Shown one piece after another: positions 33,650 through 42,979 of a DNA stretch of 44,529 bases. The translations under genes and the position numbers were made by a program. The notes under the pieces are model-generated. The model was given only the letters and a program-made list of their open reading frames with translations. It did not search any database and had not been told where the DNA came from. Position 1 is the stretch's first letter, and every line of letters begins with the position of its first letter. The DNA is from Balneolia bacterium (GTDB lineage Bacteria > Bacteroidota > Rhodothermia > Balneolales > Cyclonatronaceae): positions 1-44,529 of the forward strand of contig JAIUMA010000023.1 of assembly GCA_022565795.1 (NCBI GenBank), in the 5' to 3' direction.

Positions 33650-36091
33650 GTGACTACCAGTGGAGATATCGTAATTTGTGATCAGCTGCAGAGCGCCGAT
33701 TACTTTGTCCGCCGCAAAGAAGCTGATGACTCCGGTATAAAATCCGTATTCGCGATGCCGTTATCAGCCAATAACGAAAATATTGGTGCACTGATGATTG
33801 GAAGCGCCAAGTTTTTTGGCCAGGACAACAGCAGGACGGATTACCTTACGCTGCTTGGAAATATCATAGGTGGTGAGATTGTGCGAAAGCATCAGGAAGA
33901 GGAAATGCAGCAGCTTTTCGAACACGCTCCTGAAATTCTCGGCGTTGCGTCTCCGAGCGGTTATTTCCACAAGGTAAATCCGGCCTTTTGCAAAGCGCTT
34001 GGTTATACTAAAGAAGAACTGATTTCTCGTCCGTTCAAAGAACTGCTGCACCCTGAAGACCTGGAAAAAACCCTGCGCGAGTTTGATGAAACCAAGAATG
34101 CCACAAGGTATGCGAAAAACTTTCTGAACCGCTACAAAACAAAAGACGGCGAGTATCGCTGGATAAGCTGGGATTCTTCCGATGTTATTAATGAGGAAGG
34201 TGCTGTTTTTGCTTTCGGCCGTGATGTCACTGAGCTGGTTAAGCTTGAGCAAGTAGCCAATAATGCCAATCAGTTATCCAGAATTGGCGCATGGGATATA
34301 AACATCAAAACCAACCTTGTTTATTTCTCTGAAATGACCAGCAAGATTTTTGGTCTGGAGCCCGGCAAATCGCCTCATGTAGATGAAGCATTGAGCTTTT
34401 ACCCGCCGGATGTGCAGAAACAGCTGATTTTATGCATCGAAAAGTGCCGAATCGAGGGCATCCCATGGGACCTTGAGCTGCAAATGAAAGACAGCAAGGG
34501 CAAGCCGGGCTGGGTTCGCTCTATTGGTCGAAGCGAGTTCGTAAACGGTGAGTGCGTCCGTTTGTTTGGAAGCGTACAGGATATCACAGACCGAAAATTG
34601 TCAGAAGTACAGCTTACGCAAACTCTTAAAGAGAAGAATACGCTTCTCGAAAGCATTGGCGAATCGTTTTTCTCAATAGACCGCAACTGGACCGTATTAT
34701 ATTGGAACAAACGTGCTGAAGAACTCATGGGAATCAGCCGTGATGAAATCCTTGGCAAGAATATCTGGGAAATATACCCCGATGCCAAAGCTATGAAATA
34801 CTACAAAGAGTATGTTCAAGCTTTTGAAACCGGGGAGCCTGCAGAGTTTACAGAACAGTTCAACACCGGTGAGCGTAACGCCTGGCTACAGGTTAACGCC
34901 TACCCTGCTGATGGAAATATGAGTATTTTCATCAGGGACATCACCGAAAAGAAAATCGGAGAAGAGAAGCTACGGCTTTCTAACGAGCGCTTTAAAAGGG
35001 TTACCGAAGCTACAAATGATGCAATCTGGGACTACGACGCTGAAAAAAATGAGCTTTTCTGGGGCAAGGGTTTCAACGTGCTGTTTGGTTATGACGACAG
35101 CATAAAGCCTGCACTTGAGCTGGTAATTAGCAAAGTACATCCGGATGACCGTCAGAGGATATTCCAGAAAATAAGCGATTATATGGCCCCCGGAACCGTA
35201 ACAAACTGGTTTGAGGAGTATCGTTTTCAAAAGGGTGATGGTACCTATGCACTGGTTATCGACCGGGCTGTATTCATTCGTAATGAAAACGGGCATGTTA
35301 TCCGCGTTGTTGGTGCAATGACCGACATCTCCTACCGGAAAGAGTATGAAGAATCGCTGAAGAAGCTTAATTCCGAGTTGAAACGGCAGGCGCATGAGCT
35401 CACTATTTCAAACCGGGAACTCGAACAGTTTGCCTATATAGCTTCCCATGACCTTCAGGAACCACTACGCATGGTTACCAGCTTCCTAACCTTGCTCAAA
35501 AAGCGATATGGCCACCTCTTCGACGATAAAGCGCATCAGTACATTCATTTTGCCGTAGACGGCAGCAAGCGAATGAGGGAAATCATACTCGACCTGCTCG
35601 AATACTCACGCGTTGGTAAACATGAGGACAAGGTCGAACAAATCGAGGTTTCTGAAATCATTGAAGAGGTACGCCTGCTTCAAAAAAGAGTAATTGACTC
35701 CAAGAACGCAGAAATTATAACACATAATCTGCCGGTTCTGTCCTCCTACCGCACGCCCTTAACGCTGGTGTTCCACAACCTTGTTGAAAACGCGCTCAAA
35801 TACAGCCGGAAAGACAGGACACCGATTATTGAAATCCGTGCCAGGGAAGAAACTAGCGACTGGATTTTCACCATCACCGATAACGGTATCGGTATCGAAG
35901 AGCAGCATTTCGATAAGATATTCATCATTTTCCAAAGGCTTCACAGCAAGGAAGAGTATCCCGGAACAGGAATGGGGCTGGCCGTTGTAAAAAAGACCCT
36001 CGAGAGTCTGGGTGGTGAAATCTGGGTGGAATCTGTTGCAGACAAAGGCTCTGCATTCCACATCTCGCTTCCCAAAGAGATAAAGCACTAA
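33650..36091 (+). CDS. Multi-PAS histidine kinase, C-terminal fragment
   Basis: The rest of the kinase, 813 codons, open from GTG 33650; ATG 33755 is a plausible restart if translated alone. It holds the end of the GAF-like domain (KSVFAMPLSANNENIGALMIGS), four more PAS modules (near 33900, 34250, 34620 and 34970), the HisKA dimerisation helix with the phospho-accepting His in IASHDLQEPLRM (codon at 35447), and an HATPase_c domain with HNLVENALKYS, DNGIGI and PGTGMGLAVVKK. There is no receiver domain, and the partner response regulator is not in the window. If the 19-bp duplication is removed, the full protein has 1420 residues with eight PAS modules. Confidence 0.88.
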   Translation: MTTSGDIVICDQLQSADYFVRRKEADDSGIKSVFAMPLSANNENIGALMIGSAKFFGQDNSRTDYLTLLGNIIGGEIVRKHQEEEMQQLFEHAPEILGVASPSGYFHKVNPAFCKALGYTKEELISRPFKELLHPEDLEKTLREFDETKNATRYAKNFLNRYKTKDGEYRWISWDSSDVINEEGAVFAFGRDVTELVKLEQVANNANQLSRIGAWDINIKTNLVYFSEMTSKIFGLEPGKSPHVDEALSFYPPDVQKQLILCIEKCRIEGIPWDLELQMKDSKGKPGWVRSIGRSEFVNGECVRLFGSVQDITDRKLSEVQLTQTLKEKNTLLESIGESFFSIDRNWTVLYWNKRAEELMGISRDEILGKNIWEIYPDAKAMKYYKEYVQAFETGEPAEFTEQFNTGERNAWLQVNAYPADGNMSIFIRDITEKKIGEEKLRLSNERFKRVTEATNDAIWDYDAEKNELFWGKGFNVLFGYDDSIKPALELVISKVHPDDRQRIFQKISDYMAPGTVTNWFEEYRFQKGDGTYALVIDRAVFIRNENGHVIRVVGAMTDISYRKEYEESLKKLNSELKRQAHELTISNRELEQFAYIASHDLQEPLRMVTSFLTLLKKRYGHLFDDKAHQYIHFAVDGSKRMREIILDLLEYSRVGKHEDKVEQIEVSEIIEEVRLLQKRVIDSKNAEIITHNLPVLSSYRTPLTLVFHNLVENALKYSRKDRTPIIEIRAREETSDWIFTITDNGIGIEEQHFDKIFIIFQRLHSKEEYPGTGMGLAVVKKTLESLGGEIWVESVADKGSAFHISLPKEIKH

Positions 36092-36098
36092 AGCCCGA

Positions 36099-36869
36099 TT
36101 ACAGCTTCATCTCAGACATGGTTTTGAACACCCGGTAGGCCGTAAGATCATATTGTATAGGCGTTACGGAAGCATAGCCATCATTCAGCACGTTTACGTC
36201 TATATCGAGCGCGTCATCAAGTATTTCGAGGCGTCCGGTAATCCAGTAGTAGGGCTTGTTCATCGGGTCTTTACGCGGAATGTACTCATCCGTGTAGCGC
36301 GAATCGCCCTGTCGCGTCCACTTGATACCTTTAAAAGGCCCGGCTGGAGCATTAACATTTAGGGTGATGCCCTTGGGCAGGCCGTTTTCGAACACAAAGC
36401 TGATGGCACGGGCCGCAGCTTCCTGCGCTCCGCTCATATCGGCATCCTCGCTGAAATCCATACAGCTAACCGCAATCGACGGATAGCCCAAAATAGTGCC
36501 TTCCGTAGCCGCACTCACCGTTCCGGAATAGATGATATTTATTCCCGCATTCGAACCGTGATTAATACCGCTCAGAACCAAATCAGGTTTACGGTCCAGA
36601 AGCTTATCGGTAGCCAGCTTCACGCAGTCGGCAGGCGTACCGTTTACAGCGATTCCGTTCATTCCGTTTTTCATTTCAAACGATTGGGCACGAAGTGGAT
36701 CCGAAATGGTGATGGAGTGCCCCACCGCGCTCTGCTGGCGATCGGGAGCCACTACGACCACATCACCGAAGCGCTGGGCAACCTCAACAAGAGCCCGAAT
36801 TCCTTTAGAAAAAATACCGTCGTCGTTGCAGACCAGAATCAGTCTGTCTTGTTTAGAAATGCTGCTCAT
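36099..36869 (-). CDS. surE: 5'/3'-nucleotidase SurE
   Basis: A 256-residue metal-dependent phosphatase that removes phosphate from nucleoside monophosphates and is linked to stationary-phase survival. The N-terminal VCNDDGIFSKGI, with Asp16 and Asp17, binds the metal; DRQQSAVGHSIT and SGINHGSNAG are the other signature blocks, and YSGTVSAATEG follows. The gene ends eight bases from the convergent kinase gene. Upstream on the minus strand come panB and fabZ, a probable operon fabZ-panB-surE. Confidence 0.95.
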   Translation of the reverse strand: MSSISKQDRLILVCNDDGIFSKGIRALVEVAQRFGDVVVVAPDRQQSAVGHSITISDPLRAQSFEMKNGMNGIAVNGTPADCVKLATDKLLDRKPDLVLSGINHGSNAGINIIYSGTVSAATEGTILGYPSIAVSCMDFSEDADMSGAQEAAARAISFVFENGLPKGITLNVNAPAGPFKGIKWTRQGDSRYTDEYIPRKDPMNKPYYWITGRLEILDDALDIDVNVLNDGYASVTPIQYDLTAYRVFKTMSEMKL

Positions 36870-36891
36870 TCAGGGAATTTAGCCTTTCAGG

Positions 36892-37740
36892 TTAGTTGTA
36901 TTGCTCCTGCTCGTTCGGAAAGTCTCTAGACTTTACATCGGTTACGTAGTTTCCAACCGCGTTTACGATATCGGTATGAAGATCGGCGTAGCGTCTGAGA
37001 AACCTCGGATGAAAGTCTTTATTCAGACCAAGCATATCGTGTAATACAAGAACCTGACCGTCACAATGTGGTCCGGCTCCAATACCTATGGTGGGAATAT
37101 CAAGCAGTTCAGTGACTTTCTTCGAGAGTTTTGAAGGTATTTTTTCCAATACCAGAGCAAAGCATCCTGCTTCCTGAAGCTTGAGCGCATCGCTAATGAG
37201 CTGTTCTGCCTCCAGATCCTCGGTAGCCCTAACTTTATACGTTCCGAACTTATAAATACTCTGTGGCGTAAGGCCGAGATGTCCCATCACGGGAATTCCG
37301 GCGTCTACAATACGCCTGACCGTGTCTACAATTGGCTTTCCGCCTTCGAGTTTCACAGCGTGGGCACCGGCTTCTTTCATCATTCGGCCTGCGCTTATCA
37401 GCGCCTCCTTGGTGGTAACCTGGTAGCTCATAAACGGGAGGTCGGCGACCACAAGCGCTCTGTCGACTCCGTTTACCACGCAGCGAGTGTGGTAAATCAT
37501 GTGGTCGAGCGTCATGGGCAGCGTGGTCTCATTTCCCGCCATCACGTTGCTTGCGGAGTCGCCTACAAGGATGATGTCTACCTGAGCCGCATCAACCAGT
37601 TTGGCCATCGTATAATCATAGGCCGTTAGCATACTGATAGCTTCACCCCTCGTTTTCATATCCACTACGGTCTGAGTGGTTACCTTAGACGGGTTGAACG
37701 AGTTTTGTTTCTTCTTTCCTCCGTTCAGTTCAGTGCTCAT
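36892..37740 (-). CDS. panB: 3-methyl-2-oxobutanoate hydroxymethyltransferase
   Basis: Makes ketopantoate from 2-oxoisovalerate and methylene-tetrahydrofolate, the first step of pantothenate synthesis. It has 282 residues. Motifs are [23 protein letters not shown] with the Mg2+-binding Asp, [22 protein letters not shown] and EKIPSKLS. The N-terminal tail ([11 protein letters not shown]) is longer than usual. Its ATG overlaps the fabZ stop by four bases on the minus strand. CoaBC at 20734-21966 works further down the same coenzyme A pathway. Confidence 0.95.
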   Translation of the reverse strand: MSTELNGGKKKQNSFNPSKVTTQTVVDMKTRGEAISMLTAYDYTMAKLVDAAQVDIILVGDSASNVMAGNETTLPMTLDHMIYHTRCVVNGVDRALVVADLPFMSYQVTTKEALISAGRMMKEAGAHAVKLEGGKPIVDTVRRIVDAGIPVMGHLGLTPQSIYKFGTYKVRATEDLEAEQLISDALKLQEAGCFALVLEKIPSKLSKKVTELLDIPTIGIGAGPHCDGQVLVLHDMLGLNKDFHPRFLRRYADLHTDIVNAVGNYVTDVKSRDFPNEQEQYN

Positions 37741-38180
37741 ATCGAATCCGATGGTACAAATGCTGCAGTAGCTTCCAGCTCACAGGCTACCTTTCCATCG
37801 ACGGTTGCAGTGCCTTTAAGAGTGGCAAACTGACGGCGGATAGATACAATTTCCACTTCCATATGCAGCTGATCTCCGGGAACAACAGGTCTGCGAAATT
37901 TAGCCTTGTTTATGGTCGAGAACACAATAGTCGTATTTTCAGGATCCTCTGCAAGCATCTTCAGAAACAAAATACAACCGCTTTGGGCCATCGCCTCAAC
38001 CTGAAGCACACCGGGCATGAGTGGCTTACCCGGAAAGTGCCCGTTAAAAAACTCTTCGTTGCCGGTTACATTTTTAATGGCAATAATTTTCTTCTCATCC
38101 ATCTCAAGAACCCGGTCTACAAGCAAAAACGGGTATCTGTGAGGAATCACAGCTTTAATTTCTTCAATGTTCATCAACAT
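37737..38180 (-). CDS. fabZ: 3-hydroxyacyl-ACP dehydratase FabZ
   Basis: Dehydrates 3-hydroxyacyl-ACP in fatty acid elongation, in the cytoplasm. It has 147 residues. [15 protein letters not shown] near residue 12 is the family start, and the active site is [23 protein letters not shown], with His48 and Glu62. A second in-frame ATG (MNIEEI) two codons later could be the real start. It leads the probable operon with panB and surE. Confidence 0.95.
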   Translation of the reverse strand: MLMNIEEIKAVIPHRYPFLLVDRVLEMDEKKIIAIKNVTGNEEFFNGHFPGKPLMPGVLQVEAMAQSGCILFLKMLAEDPENTTIVFSTINKAKFRRPVVPGDQLHMEVEIVSIRRQFATLKGTATVDGKVACELEATAAFVPSDSI

Positions 38181-38295
38181 AATTGGTCTGTCTGCTAATT
38201 GTATATTGTTAGGATACCGATACTGGTCTTGACTAGAACAATATCAGCAAATAATATCTTTTATTCCAATGGCTTAGAAGCCGCGAACCTGTAGA

Positions 38296-38985
38296 TCAGG
38301 CTACGGTGCCAACGTAAATGTAAGCGACTCCGCTTTGAAGGGTATGGTACTCCTGCCGCACGAATGAGCCGCTTTCTTTCATCATATCTGTAAACTTTTC
38401 GCCAGCAGGAAATTTTGCGCTGGTTTCAGGCAGGTATTCATAGGCTTCTTTGTTGCCGCTCAGAAAACCCCCAACAGTAGGCATCACATATTTCGAATAC
38501 AGTTTAAATGGCGTTTTCATGAGGCCATAAGGCTGACCAAATTCGAGTACAATCACCTTACCACCGGGCTTAACTACGCGGGCCAGTTCTTTAAGGCATA
38601 CAAGCGGATCGTCTACATTACGGATACCAAAGGCGATACTGCTAATATCAAAGCGGTCTTCTTCATAAGGTAAATCCATAGCATCGGCTACCTCGAACTG
38701 AATATCAAGTCCTTTTTTCTGCGCTTTGCCCGGGGCAGGCTGAATCATCGGGGCAGAGAAATCGGTACCCAGGACAAAACCTTCAGGTCCGACTGCTTTT
38801 TTGAAGCTGATGGCAAAATCGCCGGTTCCAGTGGCGCAGTCCAGAACATGGTGTCCTTTTTGAGCGCCGCTAAGTTTCACCGCTTTTTTTCTCCAGCGGT
38901 GATGTATTCCAAATGAAAGGACGGTGTTTATATAATCATACTTGTCGGCAATGGAGCCGAACATTTGCTTTACTTTTTCGCTCAT
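38296..38985 (-). CDS. ubiE: Demethylmenaquinone/ubiquinone methyltransferase
   Basis: A 229-residue SAM-dependent methyltransferase that puts the last methyl on menaquinone (MenG role). VKQMFGSIADKYDYINTVLSFGIHHRWRK is the family N-terminus, LDCATGTGDFAISF binds SAM, FGIRNVDDP is signature 2 and EFGQPYG lies near the C-terminus. Quinone type is not readable, but menaquinone fits the phylum. The gene would supply the quinone pool feeding the cbb3 branch. A 115-base gap precedes fabZ on its downstream side. The 174-base gap at 38986-39159 holds its likely promoter and no gene. Confidence 0.94.
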   Translation of the reverse strand: MSEKVKQMFGSIADKYDYINTVLSFGIHHRWRKKAVKLSGAQKGHHVLDCATGTGDFAISFKKAVGPEGFVLGTDFSAPMIQPAPGKAQKKGLDIQFEVADAMDLPYEEDRFDISSIAFGIRNVDDPLVCLKELARVVKPGGKVIVLEFGQPYGLMKTPFKLYSKYVMPTVGGFLSGNKEAYEYLPETSAKFPAGEKFTDMMKESGSFVRQEYHTLQSGVAYIYVGTVA

Positions 38986-39159
38986 AAATAATTTTCATCA
39001 ACCGGATACCCCTCAGAACTGCTGTTTCCGGCTTTATAATAATAAAATTGGGATGTGAATTAACGATCGCAGAAGCTGTTTTTGTGATGGCACAAAATAC
39101 AGAACTTTTCGATACCATATTCAGCTAAACCTCCCTTTCGGTCTGCCCATTCCGTTCGC

Positions 39160-39780
39160 TCAAAAACGCTGACGATTTACATCCAGAATATCCTGCCAAA
39201 GCTGTCCGAAAACGGAGCGTAGCGTCGGATAGACCGTTATTCGCTGAAGCTCCTCATCACGTCTCTCGTCGTCATCAGGAATGTAGAACCGGGCACCGTC
39301 GGCAGCCATCACGGCCAGATTACTGTCGAGGGTATGCCGCTGATCAAAAACCTTCTCCCCTCTTTCATATCCCGTTAAATGAACCCGAATTCGAAAGACC
39401 GGACCGGGATGAACCACATTCAGTGTACGAACCCGTCTTACAGATATCTCCTGTACTCTGAATTCAATATCAGCTTCCTCTGAGCTTTCAGCCATAGTAA
39501 CGGCCGGGCGGTCATCTCCCGAGTAGACCTGCATCACCCTTTCCATGGCACTTTTTGCAAGAGAATCAGCAACGCCTGAACGAAGTTCTTGCTTTATACT
39601 CTCGAGCACGATTCTTTCGTCGAGCTTGTACGCCTCTTCGGAGATTTCGCTCAGGTAGAGTGATTTGGACTGAAGACGCACATCATCAACCAGCCAGCCG
39701 CTTGATGAACACGCAGCGGTTGAAACAAGCATTACTGCTGCAAATAAATAGATGGTAAAGCGTGACTGCATATTTTTCAT
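39160..39780 (-). CDS. Lipoprotein of unknown function
   Basis: A 206-residue protein with a type II signal: MKNMQSRFTIYLFAAVMLVS and the lipobox STAAC, with Cys24 as lipidated residue. The mature part has a helical first half (DERIVLESIKQEL, MERVMQVYSG) and a beta-rich second half (FRVQEISVRRVRTLNVVHPG, FRIRVHLTGY). I do not recognise a family. Its ATG overlaps the stop of the membrane protein 39777-40448 by four bases, so the two are translationally coupled. Confidence 0.75.
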   Translation of the reverse strand: MKNMQSRFTIYLFAAVMLVSTAACSSSGWLVDDVRLQSKSLYLSEISEEAYKLDERIVLESIKQELRSGVADSLAKSAMERVMQVYSGDDRPAVTMAESSEEADIEFRVQEISVRRVRTLNVVHPGPVFRIRVHLTGYERGEKVFDQRHTLDSNLAVMAADGARFYIPDDDERRDEELQRITVYPTLRSVFGQLWQDILDVNRQRF

Positions 39781-40448
39781 TTTGATTTTTTCCCGCGCCA
39801 GGATTTCCGCTGTTGTTCACTTTTCTGCATCGCATTCATGATGTCATACTCCATCTGCCGGATGTTTGGAAGGGTGATGCCTTCACGGATGGAATAGCGC
39901 GTAATTAACATATTCAGGACTTTGTCATTTAACCCGGGCTCACCGGATTGGGTTTCATCCGGACGAATTTTACCAGCCAGCGTCCGGATTAAGCCAAATT
40001 TGAATACAATAAACAAAATTATCCCGGCGACCAGATGGCCGTACATGCCTGCCATTCCGAACCACGACAAAGGCGCCACAGCCACCAAAAACTGGGCGAT
40101 ATCATACTGAAGAATCTTAATTAAACCGTTCAGTCCGGGGCCGGCAAGAGATGTTTTGCCAAGGTGCCACACAAAAGCCATCGTTAGAGTTAACACAACG
40201 GCAATCGGCCATGGCAAAAGCAGGAGGAATATCAACGAAAGCACAATGCCAACGCCGTCAGTGCTTTCAATCCAGGTAACGGCTTTTTCCAGCATGGAAC
40301 CGACCGTATATTTTTCAAAAAGCGGACCGGCATGCTTTTTTAGCAGCTCTTCGGTTGTGTTAAAAACGTGGCCTTTAGGAGTGATAATCCCCGCAGGTGT
40401 ATCGAGATACGGAAATTCCTGCGGGCTTTTTTTCTGTTTTTTCAGCAT
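39777..40448 (-). CDS. Membrane protein of unknown function
   Basis: A 223-residue protein. A soluble N-terminal stretch of about 60 residues (FPYLDTPAGIITPKGHVFNT) precedes three or four membrane helices (VGIVLSLIFLLLLPWPIAVVLTL, LSWFGMAGMYGHLVAGIILFIVFKFG). A basic tail follows (QQRKSWRGKKSK). The family is not recognised. It is the first gene of a two-gene unit with the lipoprotein, so the pair may act together at the cell envelope. Confidence 0.75.
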   Translation of the reverse strand: MLKKQKKSPQEFPYLDTPAGIITPKGHVFNTTEELLKKHAGPLFEKYTVGSMLEKAVTWIESTDGVGIVLSLIFLLLLPWPIAVVLTLTMAFVWHLGKTSLAGPGLNGLIKILQYDIAQFLVAVAPLSWFGMAGMYGHLVAGIILFIVFKFGLIRTLAGKIRPDETQSGEPGLNDKVLNMLITRYSIREGITLPNIRQMEYDIMNAMQKSEQQRKSWRGKKSK

Positions 40449-40505
40449 GGCTAAAAGTACGCTGAATTCGCCAAAAATGGAAACCTGACCACATTCTCGG
40501 AAAAG

Positions 40506-41207
40506 TTATGCCATGCCGATAGTAAATATTCCAACCGATGCCGGACCGGCAGGAGCAATTACCGATGAGAGCGTGAAACAGGTTGAGCCCGTAGTGAAAA
40601 CATCATCAATAATAATTACATGCCGACCTTCAATCTGCTCCGGCTTTCGCAGCTCAAAAGCCTGCTTCAGATTCTGCATGCGTTTATCGAAATTGAACTT
40701 CGTTTGGGTTACGGTATGCTTCACACGAACAACCACGTCAGCTGGAAGCACCTGCACATCAAGCAGCTCTGCGATTCCCTCAGCTATTAGCCGCGCCTGA
40801 TTGTAACCCCGCTTCGTTTTTCTGCGCTTGTGGATGGGCACCGGCAACAAAATCACCTCTTCAGCAAGCGGAATGCGGGTTGCAAGATGCCTCTTGCTGA
40901 TTCGTTCAGCAGCCAGCCGGCCCAACATCTGACCGGTTTCAGCCATGCCCTCGTATTTGAGCATTCTCATAATGGTCTGAAGTACACTCTCTTTATCATA
41001 CAGCCACATGGCATCCTGAAAAGAGACTTCATCGGGCAGGATTAAGCCGCCGCAAGTATCGGCATTGGCGGGATTGGGGTCATCAAACCGCGTTGTGATA
41101 CAGGGCTCACAAAGCAGGTTTTCCTGTCCGCTAAGGATATCACCGCAACCCACACAGGTTGTCGGAAAGGCGATTTGCTCGAGCCCCTCTTTGAACAATG
41201 CAAACAT
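40506..41207 (-). CDS. comF: ComF family phosphoribosyltransferase-like protein
   Basis: A 233-residue ComF-type protein. An N-terminal zinc ribbon has CVGCGDIL and LLCEPC. The phosphoribosyltransferase-like domain carries VPIHKRRKTKRGYNQARLIAEGI and the PRPP loop VIIIDDVFTTGSTC. ComF proteins are needed for DNA uptake in competent bacteria and may interact with DNA-processing factors. No other competence gene lies nearby, so the role here is not certain. A short gap separates it from the membrane-protein gene downstream. Confidence 0.92.
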   Translation of the reverse strand: MFALFKEGLEQIAFPTTCVGCGDILSGQENLLCEPCITTRFDDPNPANADTCGGLILPDEVSFQDAMWLYDKESVLQTIMRMLKYEGMAETGQMLGRLAAERISKRHLATRIPLAEEVILLPVPIHKRRKTKRGYNQARLIAEGIAELLDVQVLPADVVVRVKHTVTQTKFNFDKRMQNLKQAFELRKPEQIEGRHVIIIDDVFTTGSTCFTLSSVIAPAGPASVGIFTIGMA

Positions 41208-41311
41208 AGTAGTAAGGTTGATGAGGTCTGTGATAGCTATACACTTTCATCATTATAGCAAACTATTTGTAAAATCATAGCTTACACATGGCATTGATGC
41301 CTGTTTAGGCG

Positions 41312-42739
41312 CTATGCCGCCTCGGCTTTCATCGCTTTAACACCGTATAAACTGAGGATTGCAACGATTGCAGCTGTTACGGCAAATCCCGGCCAGACAA
41401 GCATGATTCCGTATTTCAATCCTGCGCCGATTGCAATCACTACGGGTAGCATCCACAGCAGCGAAGCAATCTCTTTACCCGGAATGAGCGAGCGACTTTT
41501 GATTCCGTACTTCCGGCGGCAATAGCGGAACAGAAGCAGCGTGAAGAGAACATGGCCAAGCAGTGTTGCGATGGCCGGACCAATCAACCCGAGTGACATC
41601 ACCAGAGCAATACTAAAAATGAGGTTAAAGACCAGTTCTGCCACACCAAATCTTGCGTTCACGTCGCTGCGGCCGACCCCAAGCAGAATGCTCTGCGGGA
41701 AAACAAGCTGCGTAAGTATGGTGAGCAGATATACCCTGAAGATCGGCGCCGATTCCGAATAGCCGCCAAAAAGAAGGAAAAGAACTTCTTCGGCATAGAC
41801 AAACAGCATACACAAGCCCGGAACAACCAAATAGGAAAGTCGGGCGCTCGCTTTTCGGGCTTCCGAGACGATGCCCGAGAACGAGCCGGTTTTCAGATCA
41901 CCAGCGTATTCCGCAACCAATGCCGCACTTACGGCGGAAGTAAGGGCAACTACGAACGGGATTTTCTTGGCGCCGATTTCATAAATCGCGTAGAGGCTGT
42001 CGCTGTCAAAAAATACGCCAACAACCCATTTGTCTGTATAGACCGTTGCCAGCGAAACCGCGGTGAGCAGGAAAATGCCCCACCCGTACTTCAGCGATAC
42101 AGGCAGTTCAGCCTTCACAGCTGACCATCCCGGCCATTGTTGCATTCCCTGAAGGGCTACGCCAATTACAATCAAAGACCGTATCGCAGGGCCAATTGCC
42201 ATGATGAGAAGAATCTGAGCAATGGGCAGCCCCATCGCAAAGGGAATTACAATCAGGCAAAATTCTATGATATTATACCCGACGCTATAACCGACCAGCC
42301 ATTTCTTGCGCTTCAGCGTGATGAAAAGTGGCTCGGCTATGCCTGCAAAGACGGCCAGCGCCATATACGGTGAAAACATTCTGAAGGCATCCGTAAACTC
42401 GGGTATATTCAGCGCAGATGCCCAAAATCCGGCAAAAACGAGTCCAATCAAGCCGGTTATTAACCCGTAGACTGCGCCGAGCATGAGGTTTACCGAAATA
42501 GCTATATTTCCTTCACCCGCCTTCCCGCGGTAGTAGAGCGTGTTTGCAAGGGTATTCACAAAAGCCGGCCCGACTATGGCATACACCAGCCAAACCTTGC
42601 GGTAGGCACCGAACACATCCTGGTCCAGAACCCGGGTAAGCACCATCGTTACCAGCAGCGCAGCGCCAATGCTGGCATAGCGGGCCATCGACATGGCGCC
42701 AAGTTTACGGTAAAATGATGAGATAACCGGCAGCTTCAC
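41312..42739 (-). CDS. Oligosaccharide flippase / polysaccharide exporter
   Basis: A 475-residue membrane protein with about 14 helices, of the MATE/MVF superfamily (Wzx-like). Features are RYASIGAALLVTMVLTRVLDQDVFGAYRKVWLVY near the start, a GLPIAQILLIM helix, and PQSILLGVGRSDVNARFGVAE and GPAIATLLGHVLFTLLLFRYCRR in the second half. Such proteins flip lipid-linked sugar units across the inner membrane. No glycosyltransferases lie next to it, so the sugar is unknown. It is divergent from the RodZ-like gene. The 240-base gap between them holds both promoters and shows no gene. Confidence 0.88.
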   Translation of the reverse strand: MKLPVISSFYRKLGAMSMARYASIGAALLVTMVLTRVLDQDVFGAYRKVWLVYAIVGPAFVNTLANTLYYRGKAGEGNIAISVNLMLGAVYGLITGLIGLVFAGFWASALNIPEFTDAFRMFSPYMALAVFAGIAEPLFITLKRKKWLVGYSVGYNIIEFCLIVIPFAMGLPIAQILLIMAIGPAIRSLIVIGVALQGMQQWPGWSAVKAELPVSLKYGWGIFLLTAVSLATVYTDKWVVGVFFDSDSLYAIYEIGAKKIPFVVALTSAVSAALVAEYAGDLKTGSFSGIVSEARKASARLSYLVVPGLCMLFVYAEEVLFLLFGGYSESAPIFRVYLLTILTQLVFPQSILLGVGRSDVNARFGVAELVFNLIFSIALVMSLGLIGPAIATLLGHVLFTLLLFRYCRRKYGIKSRSLIPGKEIASLLWMLPVVIAIGAGLKYGIMLVWPGFAVTAAIVAILSLYGVKAMKAEAA

Positions 42740-42979
42740 AGAAACGATGTTCAGGATACAGTATTAGTAGGCAAACAGACGGATCAAAAGCTCCGCTTTG
42801 AAAAGGTAAACAGTTTATGACAGTAATCTGTAAAAAATATAGGTATCCGAATAATCTAATTTGTAATGAGTGATTCCGGTTCATCATTATTATATTAATC
42901 CAACGATCGATAACAGAACCAGGGCTGTTTACAGACTACAACGATCACTCACATTTTACTACAATAATTTCAGGTTTTT

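Noticed and set aside
41290-41301. GGCAT-TG-ATGCC hairpin after the flippase gene
   Set aside because: The loop is two bases and no T-run follows, so it is not a credible terminator.
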